Assembly (NCBI GenBank): GCA_937996795.1
Contig: CALKUH010000022.1
Location: 62,001 to 126,000 of the forward strand
From: an uncultured Verrucomicrobiota bacterium
GTDB taxonomy: Bacteria; Verrucomicrobiota; Kiritimatiellia; CAIVKH01
DNA length: 64,000 nt
Direction: 5' to 3'
Every line of letters starts with the position of its first letter. Positions within the stretch are counted from its first letter, which is position 1. The notes below the pieces were generated by a model, which saw only the letters and a list, made by a program, of their open reading frames with translations, was not told where the DNA came from and made no database searches. This document shows, one piece after another, positions 18,674-28,316 of the stretch. Made by a program: the position numbers and the translations under genes.

Positions 18674-21403
18674 ATGAATACAAGGATGAGCTTGGCGGTT
18701 TCATTCCTGTTCGCTGTGCCGATTATTTTCAGCGCCAGCGCCAGCACGAACAGCAATCGTCAAATATGGCTTTGGCCCTACACCAACGGAGCAAACCTCG
18801 GCACGGCCGCGGATCCTTACGATGTATCAACTCAAGCAAAATTCGACAATCTGCTTCGCGCATTTGAGCAGAGCACGCCCACAACGACGAATATAACCAT
18901 AAGACTGTTGCCCGGAATTTATCAAACCGCTGGATTTTCACGCGATATTCATGGAGACCCCTCTAATCAAGGGTGGGCTCCAAGGCACGGATGGGTCATT
19001 CGCGGATCTGGGATAGAAAACACCACCATCAGGCTTACGGCATTAACTAGCTCAACCACAAACAACACCGTCATCTGGGCTCACAGACTTGAAGACAACG
19101 GAATAGAGATTTCCGACCTAACAATTGACTGCAATTACCCAAACCTTACAAGCGCAACACACATCCAGGGAATTCATCTCCGGGGTTCATACAACAGGGT
19201 GTCAAACGTTCGGGTGATCAATGCTCGCGGCGGAGACACACACGAGGCCTGGGTTATAACACTGGGAAACGCCAGCACAGACTCATTCGGCAATGTGATA
19301 TCAGGCTGCATTGTCGATGAGTATCAAGGGGGAAATTGCACCGCAATTAATGTCGGCAACAACAACAATGAGGGCTCCGGTTACAAAACCAAAACGGAAG
19401 CACTAATCGCAAACAATCAGGTGGTGCTGAATACATCGCTGGGCGGGATACAGATAGCTTACGGCGGATTCGCGATACGCGATGCCAGGTTTATCAACAA
19501 CTATTGCCTTGGCGCAACCTACGGCTTCATTCTGGATTCATGGGAAAACGACAACCTGGTCGTCGCCGGAAACGTACTACTGGGATTATCGCCGTATGGA
19601 ATTATGATAAACCCTCCCCGAATAAACAACGCCGTCATCGAAAACAACGTCGTTGAAATGAGCGGCGACAACACAACCGCCATACAAATATCAAACAATT
19701 CATCCAACGTTGTCATTTCAAACAACCGATTTTTTATAAGAGATGGCTACACGAATGCATATTTGCGACTGGATGGAAATGCTCACGAGGTGTCAATTGT
19801 AAACAATACATTTGACGATGGGTATTCTGCCACTACCCATACGTCTAGATTCTTCGCAATTGGAAATCGCACTCACACGGGAAAATCAGTGACCGGAATC
19901 CTAGACACCCCAACAGGAATTGAGGCCCTGAATCTTTCGGCCTCATCTATTTATGCCGGCGGTGCCACATATACTGCGGCGACGATTTCTGCGCGTGGAA
20001 CAATTGTTACAGAAGGCCCATCATCGGGTGGACGCCTTCAGGTCGGACGAGACGATGGCACCCAACTTCATCTCGAGGCCATCAGCAGTAACAGAGGGGT
20101 GCGTATTCAATCAACTGGCACAGGATTCATCACGCTCGCGGGAGATGTCGACGTCTTGAGTCAAATTAGAATCAAGCCTGGTTCCGCAGCGTCTCCGGGA
20201 ATCGCGTTCAACATGATTGGCGTCGGATACAATGAGTACAATACTGGTCTATTCAAGCCTGCGGCCAGCAATCTGGGCTTCTCGTTGGCGGGAAATATGT
20301 CGGCAAAATTATCGCCGACGACACTGGCCGTCAGCAATCTTGTTGTCGGATCGACAGACGCCGAATTTCAGCCCGACAACCTGTCGGTCAATGGATCTGT
20401 GAAGGTGCGAAGCTCGACCGGCGGGAATTCATCAATGCAAATCGGATACGATGATGGAACTTATTTTTACCTAAAAGGTCTTGATAACAATCGCAATATA
20501 AAAATTCAGCCGCACGGCAACGGACTCGTCGATTTTCCCTCACCAATCGTTGCCGCCGGACAGCTTCGAATTGCTCCGGGTAGCGCAAACTCGCCGGGGA
20601 TGGCGTTCAACTCAATTGGGACGGGTTATGACGAACTAAACACCGGAATATTCAAGCCAGCCGCGAGCAGTCTTGCTGTTTCTGTTGCATCAAGAGTGCC
20701 GTCTCGATTTTCGCCAACCACTTTTGCGGCCAGCAATATTGTTGTCGGGACAACCGATGCAACCACCCCACAGGATCCACTCACTATATACGGTGTTCTG
20801 AAAAGCATTAGCACCGGAAACGGACAATTGCAAATCGGGTACGACGATGGGACGTACATGCATCTCCGCTCTGTAGGGGGGACGAGAGGAATCAAAATTC
20901 AGCCATCCGTTTCAGGCCGCGTCGAACTTACCGCCGACACGCTGATTCACAACCAGCTACTAATCAAATCCGGAAGCGCATCTTCTCCGGGAATAGCATT
21001 TAATGCTCTTGGAACGGGATACGACGAATTTAACACCGGCATATACAAACCTTCCGCAAGTAACTTGGCGTTCTCGTCAGCCGGCACGGAAGTCGCGCGC
21101 TTTTCTCCCTCCGGATTGACGCTTGGCGCTGGCGGTTCGCCTCTTTCGAGATTTCTGGCAATTAAAACAAATCTCGTATTTTCGCTTGGTTCCGCCTCTT
21201 CACAGGTGAAAACACTAAGCCTGAACGGCTGCAGGCCGGGCGATGCATTGTCCCTCGGCGTTCCCAATATCTGTATGACATCCAACACGATCTATCAGGC
21301 GTGGGTATCGAACACCAACGAGATATCAATTCGAGCAATCAAGACATCGGGATCGACTCCATCTGTGACTGGGGAGTTTTCTGTTGTCGCAATCCAATTT
21401 TAG
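18674..21403 (+). CDS. Secreted right-handed beta-helix protein with triplicated tail
   Basis: A 909-residue exported protein. Signal peptide at 1 to about 24 (MNTRMSLAVSFLFAVPIIFS then ASAS). Residues about 45-430 are Asn/Gly/Ile-rich short repeats typical of pectate-lyase/NosD-like parallel beta-helices (IQGIHLRGSYNRVSNVRVIN; NNVVEMSGDNTTAIQISNNS). Residues 455 to about 834 hold three copies of a 131-133-residue unit (IGYDDGT... to FSPTT), and a 70-residue terminal domain ends in FSVVAIQF. The layout resembles phage tail spikes or polysaccharide-binding/lyase proteins, but no catalytic site is recognisable. The gene is far AT-richer than its neighbours (hand count: 17 G+C of 60 at 19681-19740 against 45 of 60 at 17941-18000), indicating recent transfer. 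Possible roles are glycan modification or surface attachment. Confidence 0.85.
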   Translation: MNTRMSLAVSFLFAVPIIFSASASTNSNRQIWLWPYTNGANLGTAADPYDVSTQAKFDNLLRAFEQSTPTTTNITIRLLPGIYQTAGFSRDIHGDPSNQGWAPRHGWVIRGSGIENTTIRLTALTSSTTNNTVIWAHRLEDNGIEISDLTIDCNYPNLTSATHIQGIHLRGSYNRVSNVRVINARGGDTHEAWVITLGNASTDSFGNVISGCIVDEYQGGNCTAINVGNNNNEGSGYKTKTEALIANNQVVLNTSLGGIQIAYGGFAIRDARFINNYCLGATYGFILDSWENDNLVVAGNVLLGLSPYGIMINPPRINNAVIENNVVEMSGDNTTAIQISNNSSNVVISNNRFFIRDGYTNAYLRLDGNAHEVSIVNNTFDDGYSATTHTSRFFAIGNRTHTGKSVTGILDTPTGIEALNLSASSIYAGGATYTAATISARGTIVTEGPSSGGRLQVGRDDGTQLHLEAISSNRGVRIQSTGTGFITLAGDVDVLSQIRIKPGSAASPGIAFNMIGVGYNEYNTGLFKPAASNLGFSLAGNMSAKLSPTTLAVSNLVVGSTDAEFQPDNLSVNGSVKVRSSTGGNSSMQIGYDDGTYFYLKGLDNNRNIKIQPHGNGLVDFPSPIVAAGQLRIAPGSANSPGMAFNSIGTGYDELNTGIFKPAASSLAVSVASRVPSRFSPTTFAASNIVVGTTDATTPQDPLTIYGVLKSISTGNGQLQIGYDDGTYMHLRSVGGTRGIKIQPSVSGRVELTADTLIHNQLLIKSGSASSPGIAFNALGTGYDEFNTGIYKPSASNLAFSSAGTEVARFSPSGLTLGAGGSPLSRFLAIKTNLVFSLGSASSQVKTLSLNGCRPGDALSLGVPNICMTSNTIYQAWVSNTNEISIRAIKTSGSTPSVTGEFSVVAIQF
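20036..21130 (+). repeat. Three tandem coding repeats in the beta-helix protein
   Basis: Units begin at 20036, 20435 and 20828 (residues 455, 588 and 719), giving periods of 133 and 131 residues; the third is cut short at about 21130. Each unit runs from LQxGxDDGT through a GSAxSPGxAFNxxGxGY segment and a TGxxKPxASxL segment to an xRFSP-like end. Similarity is at protein level more than DNA level, so the duplication is not recent. Confidence 0.85.
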
Positions 21404-21410
21404 TGAGCGT

Positions 21411-22268
21411 ATGGGAACAGAATCACTAAAGAGACTCTTTTTTTCATATATTGTAGACAAACTCAGAGCTCGCTGTGGCTATCAAATTCCGCCAATGGGA
21501 CCCCTGCTGTTTCGAGCAATATATTCACTGGCTCCAAGAACTGCTGATGTTGAAATTTTCAGAAACATTTTCATTTCGGCGGATTTTTCGGACAACACAT
21601 TTAAGTCAACATACTGGCAGGGCAAAAGGTTTGAGGGTTACGCGACAAACCGAATTCTTTCATGGCTACAGTCCACCTCAGATTCAGCTTTTTTTGATAT
21701 CGGGGCAAATTATGGTTTTTTTAGCCTTTATGTACATTGCCACTCACCCTCAACTACAATCTTTCCATTTGAACCAAATCCGTTGTCATTTCGCCGGATT
21801 CTTGACGCAAGGGAGAGGAACTCTCTGTTGCGTCTTTACCCGCAGGCTATTGGCTTGTCTGATCAGACTACGAAACTGCTGCTCCATCACGGAAGCGGCG
21901 ATCTTGGCCACTCAACTTTTGGTGAACACCCAGAATTGCTCCATACGGCACGGACATCGGTCGACGTTATGCCGTTTGACGACTGGATAAAACGACCCCA
22001 TATATGTTCGCTTACATCAAATCGATTGTGGGTTGCAAAGATTGACGTAGAGGGATTTGAGGTACAGGTTCTAAATGGAATGCGCGATTCACTTAAACAC
22101 CGAAGGTTTCGTGGAATTATGGTTGAGATCAATCCTTATACCCTCAATTTTTCCGGGTCCAAACCGGATCACATCTACGACATTCTCACCAACTCTGGAT
22201 ACAAACCCTTAGTTAAGGACTGCGTTACAGGTATCTGCGGAAACCAGTACTTTGAGCCGCAAGATTAG
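21411..22268 (+). CDS. FkbM-family methyltransferase (AT-rich island)
   Basis: A 285-residue FkbM-family methyltransferase. The SAM loop is FFDIGANYGFF (D96, G98, N100, G102), and AKIDVEGFEVQVLNG followed by GIMVEINPY are the family motifs. ATG 21411 is preferred to an in-frame TTG at 21384 that overlaps the beta-helix stop. It shares the low GC of the beta-helix gene (24 of 60 G+C by hand count at 21661-21720) and presumably arrived with it; composition returns to locus average exactly at the next gene. Probably methylates a sugar of the surface glycan. Confidence 0.88.
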   Translation: MGTESLKRLFFSYIVDKLRARCGYQIPPMGPLLFRAIYSLAPRTADVEIFRNIFISADFSDNTFKSTYWQGKRFEGYATNRILSWLQSTSDSAFFDIGANYGFFSLYVHCHSPSTTIFPFEPNPLSFRRILDARERNSLLRLYPQAIGLSDQTTKLLLHHGSGDLGHSTFGEHPELLHTARTSVDVMPFDDWIKRPHICSLTSNRLWVAKIDVEGFEVQVLNGMRDSLKHRRFRGIMVEINPYTLNFSGSKPDHIYDILTNSGYKPLVKDCVTGICGNQYFEPQD

Positions 22269-23415
22269 TCTTTTTCGCCTATTGATCAACGGCTGGTCGC
22301 TGGGCATGGGGGCGGTGGGCCAGGGCGCGTATTCGGTGCGGCTGCTTGAAGGGCTGGCGCGACACGGGGGTGGCGTGCGCGAGCGGACAACGGTGCTGCT
22401 TCCTGCGGCGATTTTGGAAGAATGGCGCGCCCGGCTTGCGCCGCTCGGCGTGGAGGCGCTGCGGACCGCTCGATGGGGACATCCGCTGCTCGACGCGCTG
22501 GCGTGGAATCGCCGCCTGCTCGCCGATCCGCGCTTGCGCGAACGAGACACGCTCTTCTTCAGTCCCGGCGGTTGCTGGGGCGGACCACCGCCGCCGCGCA
22601 TGGCGATCACGCACCACGACTGCATCTATCGCCATTTCCCGGTCTATCTGGGCCGCCGCGGCCTTCGCCGATGGGTCACGTTTCGCACGGAGCGCTACCT
22701 GCGCCACGCGCGCATCGTGTTCACGGAATCGAACCACGCGCGCGCAGACATCGCCGCGCATACGGGCGTGCCGCGCGAACGCATCCGCGCCATCCCGGCA
22801 TGGCTGCCGCCGGAATTTTCCCCCGCATCCGCGCGCGAAGGCCTGCCCGCCGTGCGGCAGCGCTACCAGTTGCCGGATCGCTACTGGCTCTATCTCGGAG
22901 GCTATGACGTGCGGAAAAATGTCGGGACGCTGCTGCGCGCATATGCGAAGGCGCGCAGCGCCGCGCCTTGCCCGCCGCTGGTGCTCGCCGGACGAATCCC
23001 CACCCGCCGCGCGCCCACGTTGTGCGACGTCGCGGGCGCGCGGCGCGAAACAGGGCTGGGGACCGATGCGCTGTGCGAGCCGGGGTTCATCGCGGATGCG
23101 GACCTGCCCGCGCTGTATGCAGGCGCGGAGTTGTTTGTCTATCCTTCGCTCATGGAAGGCTATGGTTTGCCGCCGATGGAGGCGATGGGCTGCGGGTGTC
23201 CCGCGTGGGCCGCCGACAACAGCAGCCTGCGCGAGGTCGTGCGCGACGCGGACTATCGATTCGACGCGCGGGATGTCGGCTCGCTGGCGGAGCGGCTGGC
23301 CGCCGCGGCGCGGCGGCCGCCACCCATGAATCCGTCCTTCCGTCGCGAGGACCACGACGAACGCACAGCCATCACGGCGTACCTCGACACCCTGCTCGGG
23401 ATGTGCGCGCCATGA
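22252..23415 (+). CDS. GT4-family glycosyltransferase
   Basis: A 387-residue enzyme read from TTG 22252. This start is needed to include the first beta-strand and loop LINGWSLGMGAVGQGAYS and overlaps the FkbM gene by 17 bases; ATG 22306 is an alternative but would cut the fold. The donor domain shows YWLYLGGYDVRKNVGTLLRA and an intact EX7E motif in EGYGLPPMEAMGCG. The GC jump back to locus average occurs at its 5' end. Overlaps the next transferase by ATGA. Confidence 0.87.
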   Translation: MSRKISLFRLLINGWSLGMGAVGQGAYSVRLLEGLARHGGGVRERTTVLLPAAILEEWRARLAPLGVEALRTARWGHPLLDALAWNRRLLADPRLRERDTLFFSPGGCWGGPPPPRMAITHHDCIYRHFPVYLGRRGLRRWVTFRTERYLRHARIVFTESNHARADIAAHTGVPRERIRAIPAWLPPEFSPASAREGLPAVRQRYQLPDRYWLYLGGYDVRKNVGTLLRAYAKARSAAPCPPLVLAGRIPTRRAPTLCDVAGARRETGLGTDALCEPGFIADADLPALYAGAELFVYPSLMEGYGLPPMEAMGCGCPAWAADNSSLREVVRDADYRFDARDVGSLAERLAAAARRPPPMNPSFRREDHDERTAITAYLDTLLGMCAP

Positions 23416-24551
23416 GCGCTACGCGCTGGATCGTCGGCATCGACCTCGCACCGGCTGCGATGCGGTCCCGCGCGCCGGGCACCGCGCGCCTCGTGGAGGA
23501 ACAAGCCCGGGCGCTGCTCAAACTCGACGTGCCCTGGCGGTGGGCGCCGGTGCTCTCGCCACTCGAGAATCCGCTCGCAGGTGAAGTCGCCCACCTGAAC
23601 CCCGTCACCGGTCGCCACACCAAACCGTCCCTGCACGCGACGCTGGAGGTCGGACGCCTCTGGCGTCAGGCCGGCTGCACGCTCGGATTCGCCACGGCGT
23701 TTTTTGTTCCGTTCAACGGACCGCCCGTGGTGGCGAACTATTTCGACGCGAACTTTTTCGAACCGGTGGACGCGTGGCATCGCCGCACACGCGCGCCCAG
23801 CCACCTGTGGATGCGCAGCCTGATGTGGCACAGCGTGCAGCGCGCCAAAACGCTCTTCATCCTGTCCGAATATGGCCGCCGGAAAATGGCCGCCGTCTTC
23901 CCTCGCCACGCGCACAAGTTCGTCGTCACGCCCTGCGGCATCAGCACGCCCGGCGCGCCGGCGCCACAACCGCCCGCGTGGGCGTCGGGTTTGAAGCGGC
24001 CGTTCTTTCTCTATGTCGGCTCGTTCTCAGACAACAAGAACCAGCGCACGCTGCTCGACGCGTGGCGCCTGCTCCAGTCGCGCCACGCGGACGCGCCCGG
24101 TCTCGTGCTGATCGGACCGGCCTCCCGCGCCTACATGGATACCGTCATCGCGCCCCGCCACCGGGCCCTGCCCCGCCCGCAGGACGTCCTGCTCCCCGGC
24201 TTCACCACGGAAGCGGAGTTGAACTGGGCCTACTGGAACGCCGCCGGATATGTGCAGCCGTCCTTCGCGGAGGGGTTCGGCATGCCGGTTCTTGAGGCGA
24301 TGAGCTGCGGCCTGCCGGCCGCCTGCTCAGACAGCACGAGCCTGCCCGAAACCGCCGGCGACGCCGCCCTGCTGTTCGACCCGCGAGATCCCGCAACCAT
24401 CGTCCGCACGGTTGAAACGATCTGGAAGGACGCGGCCACGCGCGAGTCGCTGATCCACAAGGGCCGCGCACGCGCCGCCCTGTTCACGTGGGAAAAGAAT
24501 GCAAACCGGGTCGCCGAGGGTATACTCGCTCACTTGCGCCGTACGGCCTGA
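23412..24551 (+). CDS. GT4-family glycosyltransferase
   Basis: A 379-residue GT4 enzyme whose ATG overlaps the previous stop. The N-terminal strand is RWIVGIDLAPAAMRSRAPG, the acceptor-side motif is TLFILSEYGRRKMA, the donor side is PFFLYVGSFSDNKNQRTLLD, and EX7E is intact in EGFGMPVLEAMSCGLP. The C-terminus FTWEKNANRVAEGIL is the usual closing helix. It is one of two adjacent transferases followed by a Wzy-like gene. Confidence 0.9.
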   Translation: MSATRWIVGIDLAPAAMRSRAPGTARLVEEQARALLKLDVPWRWAPVLSPLENPLAGEVAHLNPVTGRHTKPSLHATLEVGRLWRQAGCTLGFATAFFVPFNGPPVVANYFDANFFEPVDAWHRRTRAPSHLWMRSLMWHSVQRAKTLFILSEYGRRKMAAVFPRHAHKFVVTPCGISTPGAPAPQPPAWASGLKRPFFLYVGSFSDNKNQRTLLDAWRLLQSRHADAPGLVLIGPASRAYMDTVIAPRHRALPRPQDVLLPGFTTEAELNWAYWNAAGYVQPSFAEGFGMPVLEAMSCGLPAACSDSTSLPETAGDAALLFDPRDPATIVRTVETIWKDAATRESLIHKGRARAALFTWEKNANRVAEGILAHLRRTA

Positions 24552-24559
24552 CCGACGAT

Positions 24560-26086
24560 ATGGACCAACAACGCACAGCCCCGCCGCCGATCGATGTAGC
24601 CCGCCTCAACCTGCTGCTGGTGGGCCTGCTGCTGACGGGCCTGGCGCTGTACGTGGTCGTGCAAACCATGCGCGGCGGCACCAACGCGCTGGTCACCGCC
24701 GCCGTGTTGATCGGCGGCGTAATCTGGATGGTCGCCGGCCGCCGCGTGTGGTGGATGCCGATCCCCATCGCCGCCTCCATCGGCGGATTGGTGTGGGTCG
24801 GGTTCCGCATTTACTCGCACGAGCTTGCGGTTCTTCTGGCATGCATCGCATTGTTTCCGGCCATTGCCATCAACAGCAGATTGCTTGAGCAACACCGGAC
24901 GCCGCTTCCTAAACCAGTATATCTATTGCTGGTCTATCTAGCTTTTCATTTATTCGCCAGCCTCGTCATGAACAGGATGTCGGGTGGAGGCGGCTACGGT
25001 AACATCGTGCGGACATATGTCTCCGCCCTTTGGCCCCTGCTATTTGTTGCAGGCGTTTATCATTACGGGGACAGTCGGTTGCTGCGATCGACAGTGCGCC
25101 TGATTTACATTGCCCTGCTGTTCCGCGTTGCTGTGGGGCTCTACAGTTATTATTTCCCCGGGTTTATCTTTTTCCGCGGATTTAACGCATTCTTCCTGCT
25201 TTCGGAACACGGCGCGATGGAACTTCGCGATGCGCCTCTGAAGCTCCTCATTCTCTCGCTTGCGCTTTGCGCCTCAAACAAACGCACAGGCACGGTGATC
25301 CTGCATCTCACGGCGGCCCTTTTCTCCGCATGGCTTCTCCTTATGGGAAGCAGCCGGGTAACCGTCGCGATGCTCATGGTTATTCCGTCCCTCTGGCTGC
25401 TCATTCAGCGGCGCTTTGCGCTAATCCTGCTGCTTGCGGGGATATTTATCTCGGCCATCCTCGCCATCAACGCGAACCCGGATATCTTGAATCAACTGCC
25501 CCGGGGGCCACAACGCGCGCTCTCGATTCTTGTTTTCGGTGAAATGCTCGATATTCAGGCAAAGCTTGCGGGAAGCAATCAGTGGCATCAGGAACTCTTC
25601 AAGCTGGGCGCACAGCGCTGGATGGATTCCGGCATCACATTTTTATTCGGAAACCGAGTGTATCCATTCGACTTGACGGGCATGGAACTCACCTATGACT
25701 TCTTCCACCGGATCCAAGTCGCCGCATCCATCGCAAGGTATGAGCGCAGCCTGTGGACCATTTTGGCCACAACCGGATTAACCGGGGGCCTGTTATACCT
25801 GTCCTGCTTCTTCGTTTTGCTTCGAGGCCCGGTCCGGGAATTGCGTCGGAATTTGATGCCGGATTTTAACCATGCCATCTATTTCATAGCGTCCGCGCAC
25901 GCCTTCTTGTTCCTGCTTTTCAGTCCTTTTCACGGCAGTTTTCCCGGGCCTGAATTGATGTGGGCCGGCATCGCGTTCATGGTTTATCAAGACGAGCGGA
26001 GAAATAACCTTCCGAATCCAACGCCTTCGCCACAAAGCCCCCCCGCTCAGAATGGTAAGAAAATATTCGTGGGCAGGGTGCCGTGA
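24560..26086 (+). CDS. O-antigen ligase/polymerase-like membrane protein
   Basis: A polytopic inner-membrane protein of 508 residues with about 11-12 hydrophobic segments and a large loop around residues 320-400, the general plan of Wzy polymerases and WaaL-type ligases. ATG 24560 starts just before the first membrane span (LNLLLVGLLLTGLALYVVV); the longer frame upstream overlaps the transferase gene. Sequence conservation in this family is very low, so assignment rests on topology and on location among glycosyltransferases, a flippase and a phosphotransferase. From about 24840 the DNA is somewhat less GC-rich than the neighbouring transferases. Confidence 0.72.
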   Translation: MDQQRTAPPPIDVARLNLLLVGLLLTGLALYVVVQTMRGGTNALVTAAVLIGGVIWMVAGRRVWWMPIPIAASIGGLVWVGFRIYSHELAVLLACIALFPAIAINSRLLEQHRTPLPKPVYLLLVYLAFHLFASLVMNRMSGGGGYGNIVRTYVSALWPLLFVAGVYHYGDSRLLRSTVRLIYIALLFRVAVGLYSYYFPGFIFFRGFNAFFLLSEHGAMELRDAPLKLLILSLALCASNKRTGTVILHLTAALFSAWLLLMGSSRVTVAMLMVIPSLWLLIQRRFALILLLAGIFISAILAINANPDILNQLPRGPQRALSILVFGEMLDIQAKLAGSNQWHQELFKLGAQRWMDSGITFLFGNRVYPFDLTGMELTYDFFHRIQVAASIARYERSLWTILATTGLTGGLLYLSCFFVLLRGPVRELRRNLMPDFNHAIYFIASAHAFLFLLFSPFHGSFPGPELMWAGIAFMVYQDERRNNLPNPTPSPQSPPAQNGKKIFVGRVP

Positions 26087-27207
26087 AAAAAATTCGGGTG
26101 CTGCTGGATGCCCACATGGTGGGCGAACGGGAAACCGGCAACGAGACTTACATCGCGAACCTCGCACGCGCGTTGCGAGCGAGACCGGACGATATCGAAC
26201 TGCGCATCGCGGTGGCGCACCCCGAAGCGGCCGAGGCGGCGATCGGCCCGCCCGATGAACACTGCCGGTTCGTCCGCGTCGCCGACTCCCCCTGGCGGCG
26301 CCTCGCGTGGGACCTGCCCCGCCTCGCGGCGCGTGAACAGGCGGACCTGCTGCACGTCACGTACACCGGACCCCTTTCCGCGCCATGCCCGGTGGTGGTC
26401 ACGATCCACGACGTGGCGTATCGGATCGAACCCCGCTGGTTCTCCCCGCGCGACCGCTTCGTGCTGGCCGCGGGCATCGGCCTGACCGCGCGCCGCGCCG
26501 CGCGCATCATCACGGTCTCCGAACACGCGAAAGCTGAAATCGTCCGCGAACTCGGCCTGCGCGCGGATCGCATCGACGTGACGCTGGAAGCAGCGGCGCC
26601 CCACTACCGCCGCCTGGAGGCCGGGGAACGCGCCGCGTTCGACCTCACGGCCTGGGGCATCCGCAATCCCTTCGTCCTCGCGGTCGGCAACCTGCAACCG
26701 CGCAAAAACCTCCAACGTCTCGTCGAAGCCTTTGCCCGCGTGATCCAGCGCCACCCGACGCTTCCGCACCAACTGGTCTTCGTGGGCAAGGCCCAGTGGC
26801 GCGAGTCCGAGCTCTTCCAGACGATTGAACGCAAAGGACTGCGCGATCGCCTCGTCTTCACCGGATATGTTCCGGATCACGCACTGGTTTCGATGTTCAA
26901 CATAGCGGATGTATTCGCCTATCCGTCGCTCTACGAAGGGTTCGGCCTCCCGGTTCTGGAAGCCATGGCTTGCGGCGCTCCCGTGCTAACCTCGAATGTC
27001 TCATCCATGCCGGAAGTGGCGGGAGAGGCCGCGATACTCATTAATCCTAGCGAGGTGGATTCGATTGCCGAGGGCCTCGAATACCTCCTGCGAGATGAAT
27101 CCGTGCGCGCGCGCTTGAGGCAGATGGGGCTCCTTCACTCAAGCCAGTTCACATGGCATAAATGTGCCAACCAAACACTGGCCGCATATCGCAAGGCGCT
27201 GACATAA
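26083..27207 (+). CDS. GT4-family glycosyltransferase
   Basis: A 374-residue GT4 enzyme read from GTG 26083, overlapping the previous stop as GTGA. N-terminal VLLDAHMVGERETGNETYI, acceptor-side IITVSEHAKAEIVREL, donor-side FVLAVGNLQPRKNLQRLVEA, and an intact EX7E in EGFGLPVLEAMACGAP. It is very similar in plan to mannosyltransferases of other polysaccharide loci, but the sugar is unknown. The following SGNH gene starts one base inside its stop codon. Confidence 0.92.
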   Translation: MKKIRVLLDAHMVGERETGNETYIANLARALRARPDDIELRIAVAHPEAAEAAIGPPDEHCRFVRVADSPWRRLAWDLPRLAAREQADLLHVTYTGPLSAPCPVVVTIHDVAYRIEPRWFSPRDRFVLAAGIGLTARRAARIITVSEHAKAEIVRELGLRADRIDVTLEAAAPHYRRLEAGERAAFDLTAWGIRNPFVLAVGNLQPRKNLQRLVEAFARVIQRHPTLPHQLVFVGKAQWRESELFQTIERKGLRDRLVFTGYVPDHALVSMFNIADVFAYPSLYEGFGLPVLEAMACGAPVLTSNVSSMPEVAGEAAILINPSEVDSIAEGLEYLLRDESVRARLRQMGLLHSSQFTWHKCANQTLAAYRKALT

Positions 27208-28316
27208 TGATACGGACCAAACGCATTCTATTTTCCGCCGTCATGATGCTTTGCGGGGTTTTGATCGCCTGCATAGCCGCGGAGTTGATTGTTCGTGCGA
27301 CGCAGCGCAATACGATGGTGCTCTTTCCGCGCTTTCATTCGGCGGCATCCTACGGCCCGTACACCATTCGATCCATGCGCCCCAATACGACCTTTACCCA
27401 CACGAGCATGGATGGGGTCTGGCAATTTGCCATCAACGAAAAGGGCCTGAGGTCTCCTCCGGGACGAGACTACTCCAAACAGGATGGCGTCCTCCGCGTC
27501 GTGTGTGTCGGCGATTCTCATACGGCCGGATTTGAGGTGGATCAGCGGAAGACTTACGCCTCTGTTATCGAGCTTCATCTTTCGGCGAAAGGAATATCGG
27601 CCGAGGTAATCAACGCCGGCATCTCGGGTTTCGGCACGGGAGAGGCTCTGGTCTACATCGAAAACGAAGCGGTGAATTATCAGCCCGACGCCATTGTTCT
27701 TGGATTTTTTGCAAATGACTACGACGACAACCTGAAGTCGGATTTGTTCCGCGTGGTCGGGACGGAACTCGTCACAAACAAAACCGTTCACATTCCCGGC
27801 GTCCAAATATTGGATCGCATCAATCAGTTCGGCCTGATTCGCTGGTTGAGCCAGCACTCCTATGCCTATTCGTTTGTTTTCAACGCCGTCTGGGATATGA
27901 AGAAACGGGCCCTGTTGACTGAGGCGGAGCGAACAACTCAAACCGAGCGCGCGATTCCCGAGGCAGGTGCAGACGAATTGCTGGGGGAACACAAAAGCGC
28001 ACTTGCCAAAGCACTGCTCGCGCGAATTGACGACTTTTGCGCCTCCAACAAAATACAGTTCATCATTCTCGACATCCCTCAACTGGATCTCGAAACGCAG
28101 CAATTGGCTCGATCACTCAAGCAAGACTCACTGCCGAACAATTTCAAGGGACACTATATCGATAGCGTTGCTGCGTTGTCCGACCTTCAAGGCGTTGCGG
28201 ATATTTTCGTGCCGAACGGACAGCGGCACATCAACGAAACAACCCACCTTTTGCTAGGTATCGAAACTTCAAGAGCCATTCTAGAATCAATCAATCAACG
28301 CGCCGCAATGCGCTGA
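27207..28316 (+). CDS. Membrane-anchored SGNH/GDSL hydrolase
   Basis: A 369-residue protein with one N-terminal membrane anchor (about 7-27) and an extracytoplasmic SGNH-type hydrolase domain. Block I is VCVGDSHTAGFE (Ser104 nucleophile), block II is INAGISGFGTGE, block III GFFANDYDDN and the terminal His block RHINETTH. Such proteins add or remove acyl groups on exported glycans. The start at ATG 27207 shares a base with the upstream stop. Moderately lower GC than neighbours. Its 3' end overlaps the convergent glycosyltransferase gene by 22 bases. Confidence 0.85.
   Translation: MIRTKRILFSAVMMLCGVLIACIAAELIVRATQRNTMVLFPRFHSAASYGPYTIRSMRPNTTFTHTSMDGVWQFAINEKGLRSPPGRDYSKQDGVLRVVCVGDSHTAGFEVDQRKTYASVIELHLSAKGISAEVINAGISGFGTGEALVYIENEAVNYQPDAIVLGFFANDYDDNLKSDLFRVVGTELVTNKTVHIPGVQILDRINQFGLIRWLSQHSYAYSFVFNAVWDMKKRALLTEAERTTQTERAIPEAGADELLGEHKSALAKALLARIDDFCASNKIQFIILDIPQLDLETQQLARSLKQDSLPNNFKGHYIDSVAALSDLQGVADIFVPNGQRHINETTHLLLGIETSRAILESINQRAAMR

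Noticed and set aside
20036..21130. Triplicated segment as a phage tail fibre remnant or prophage
   Set aside because: No other phage genes nearby; the protein has its own signal peptide and sits in a glycan locus.
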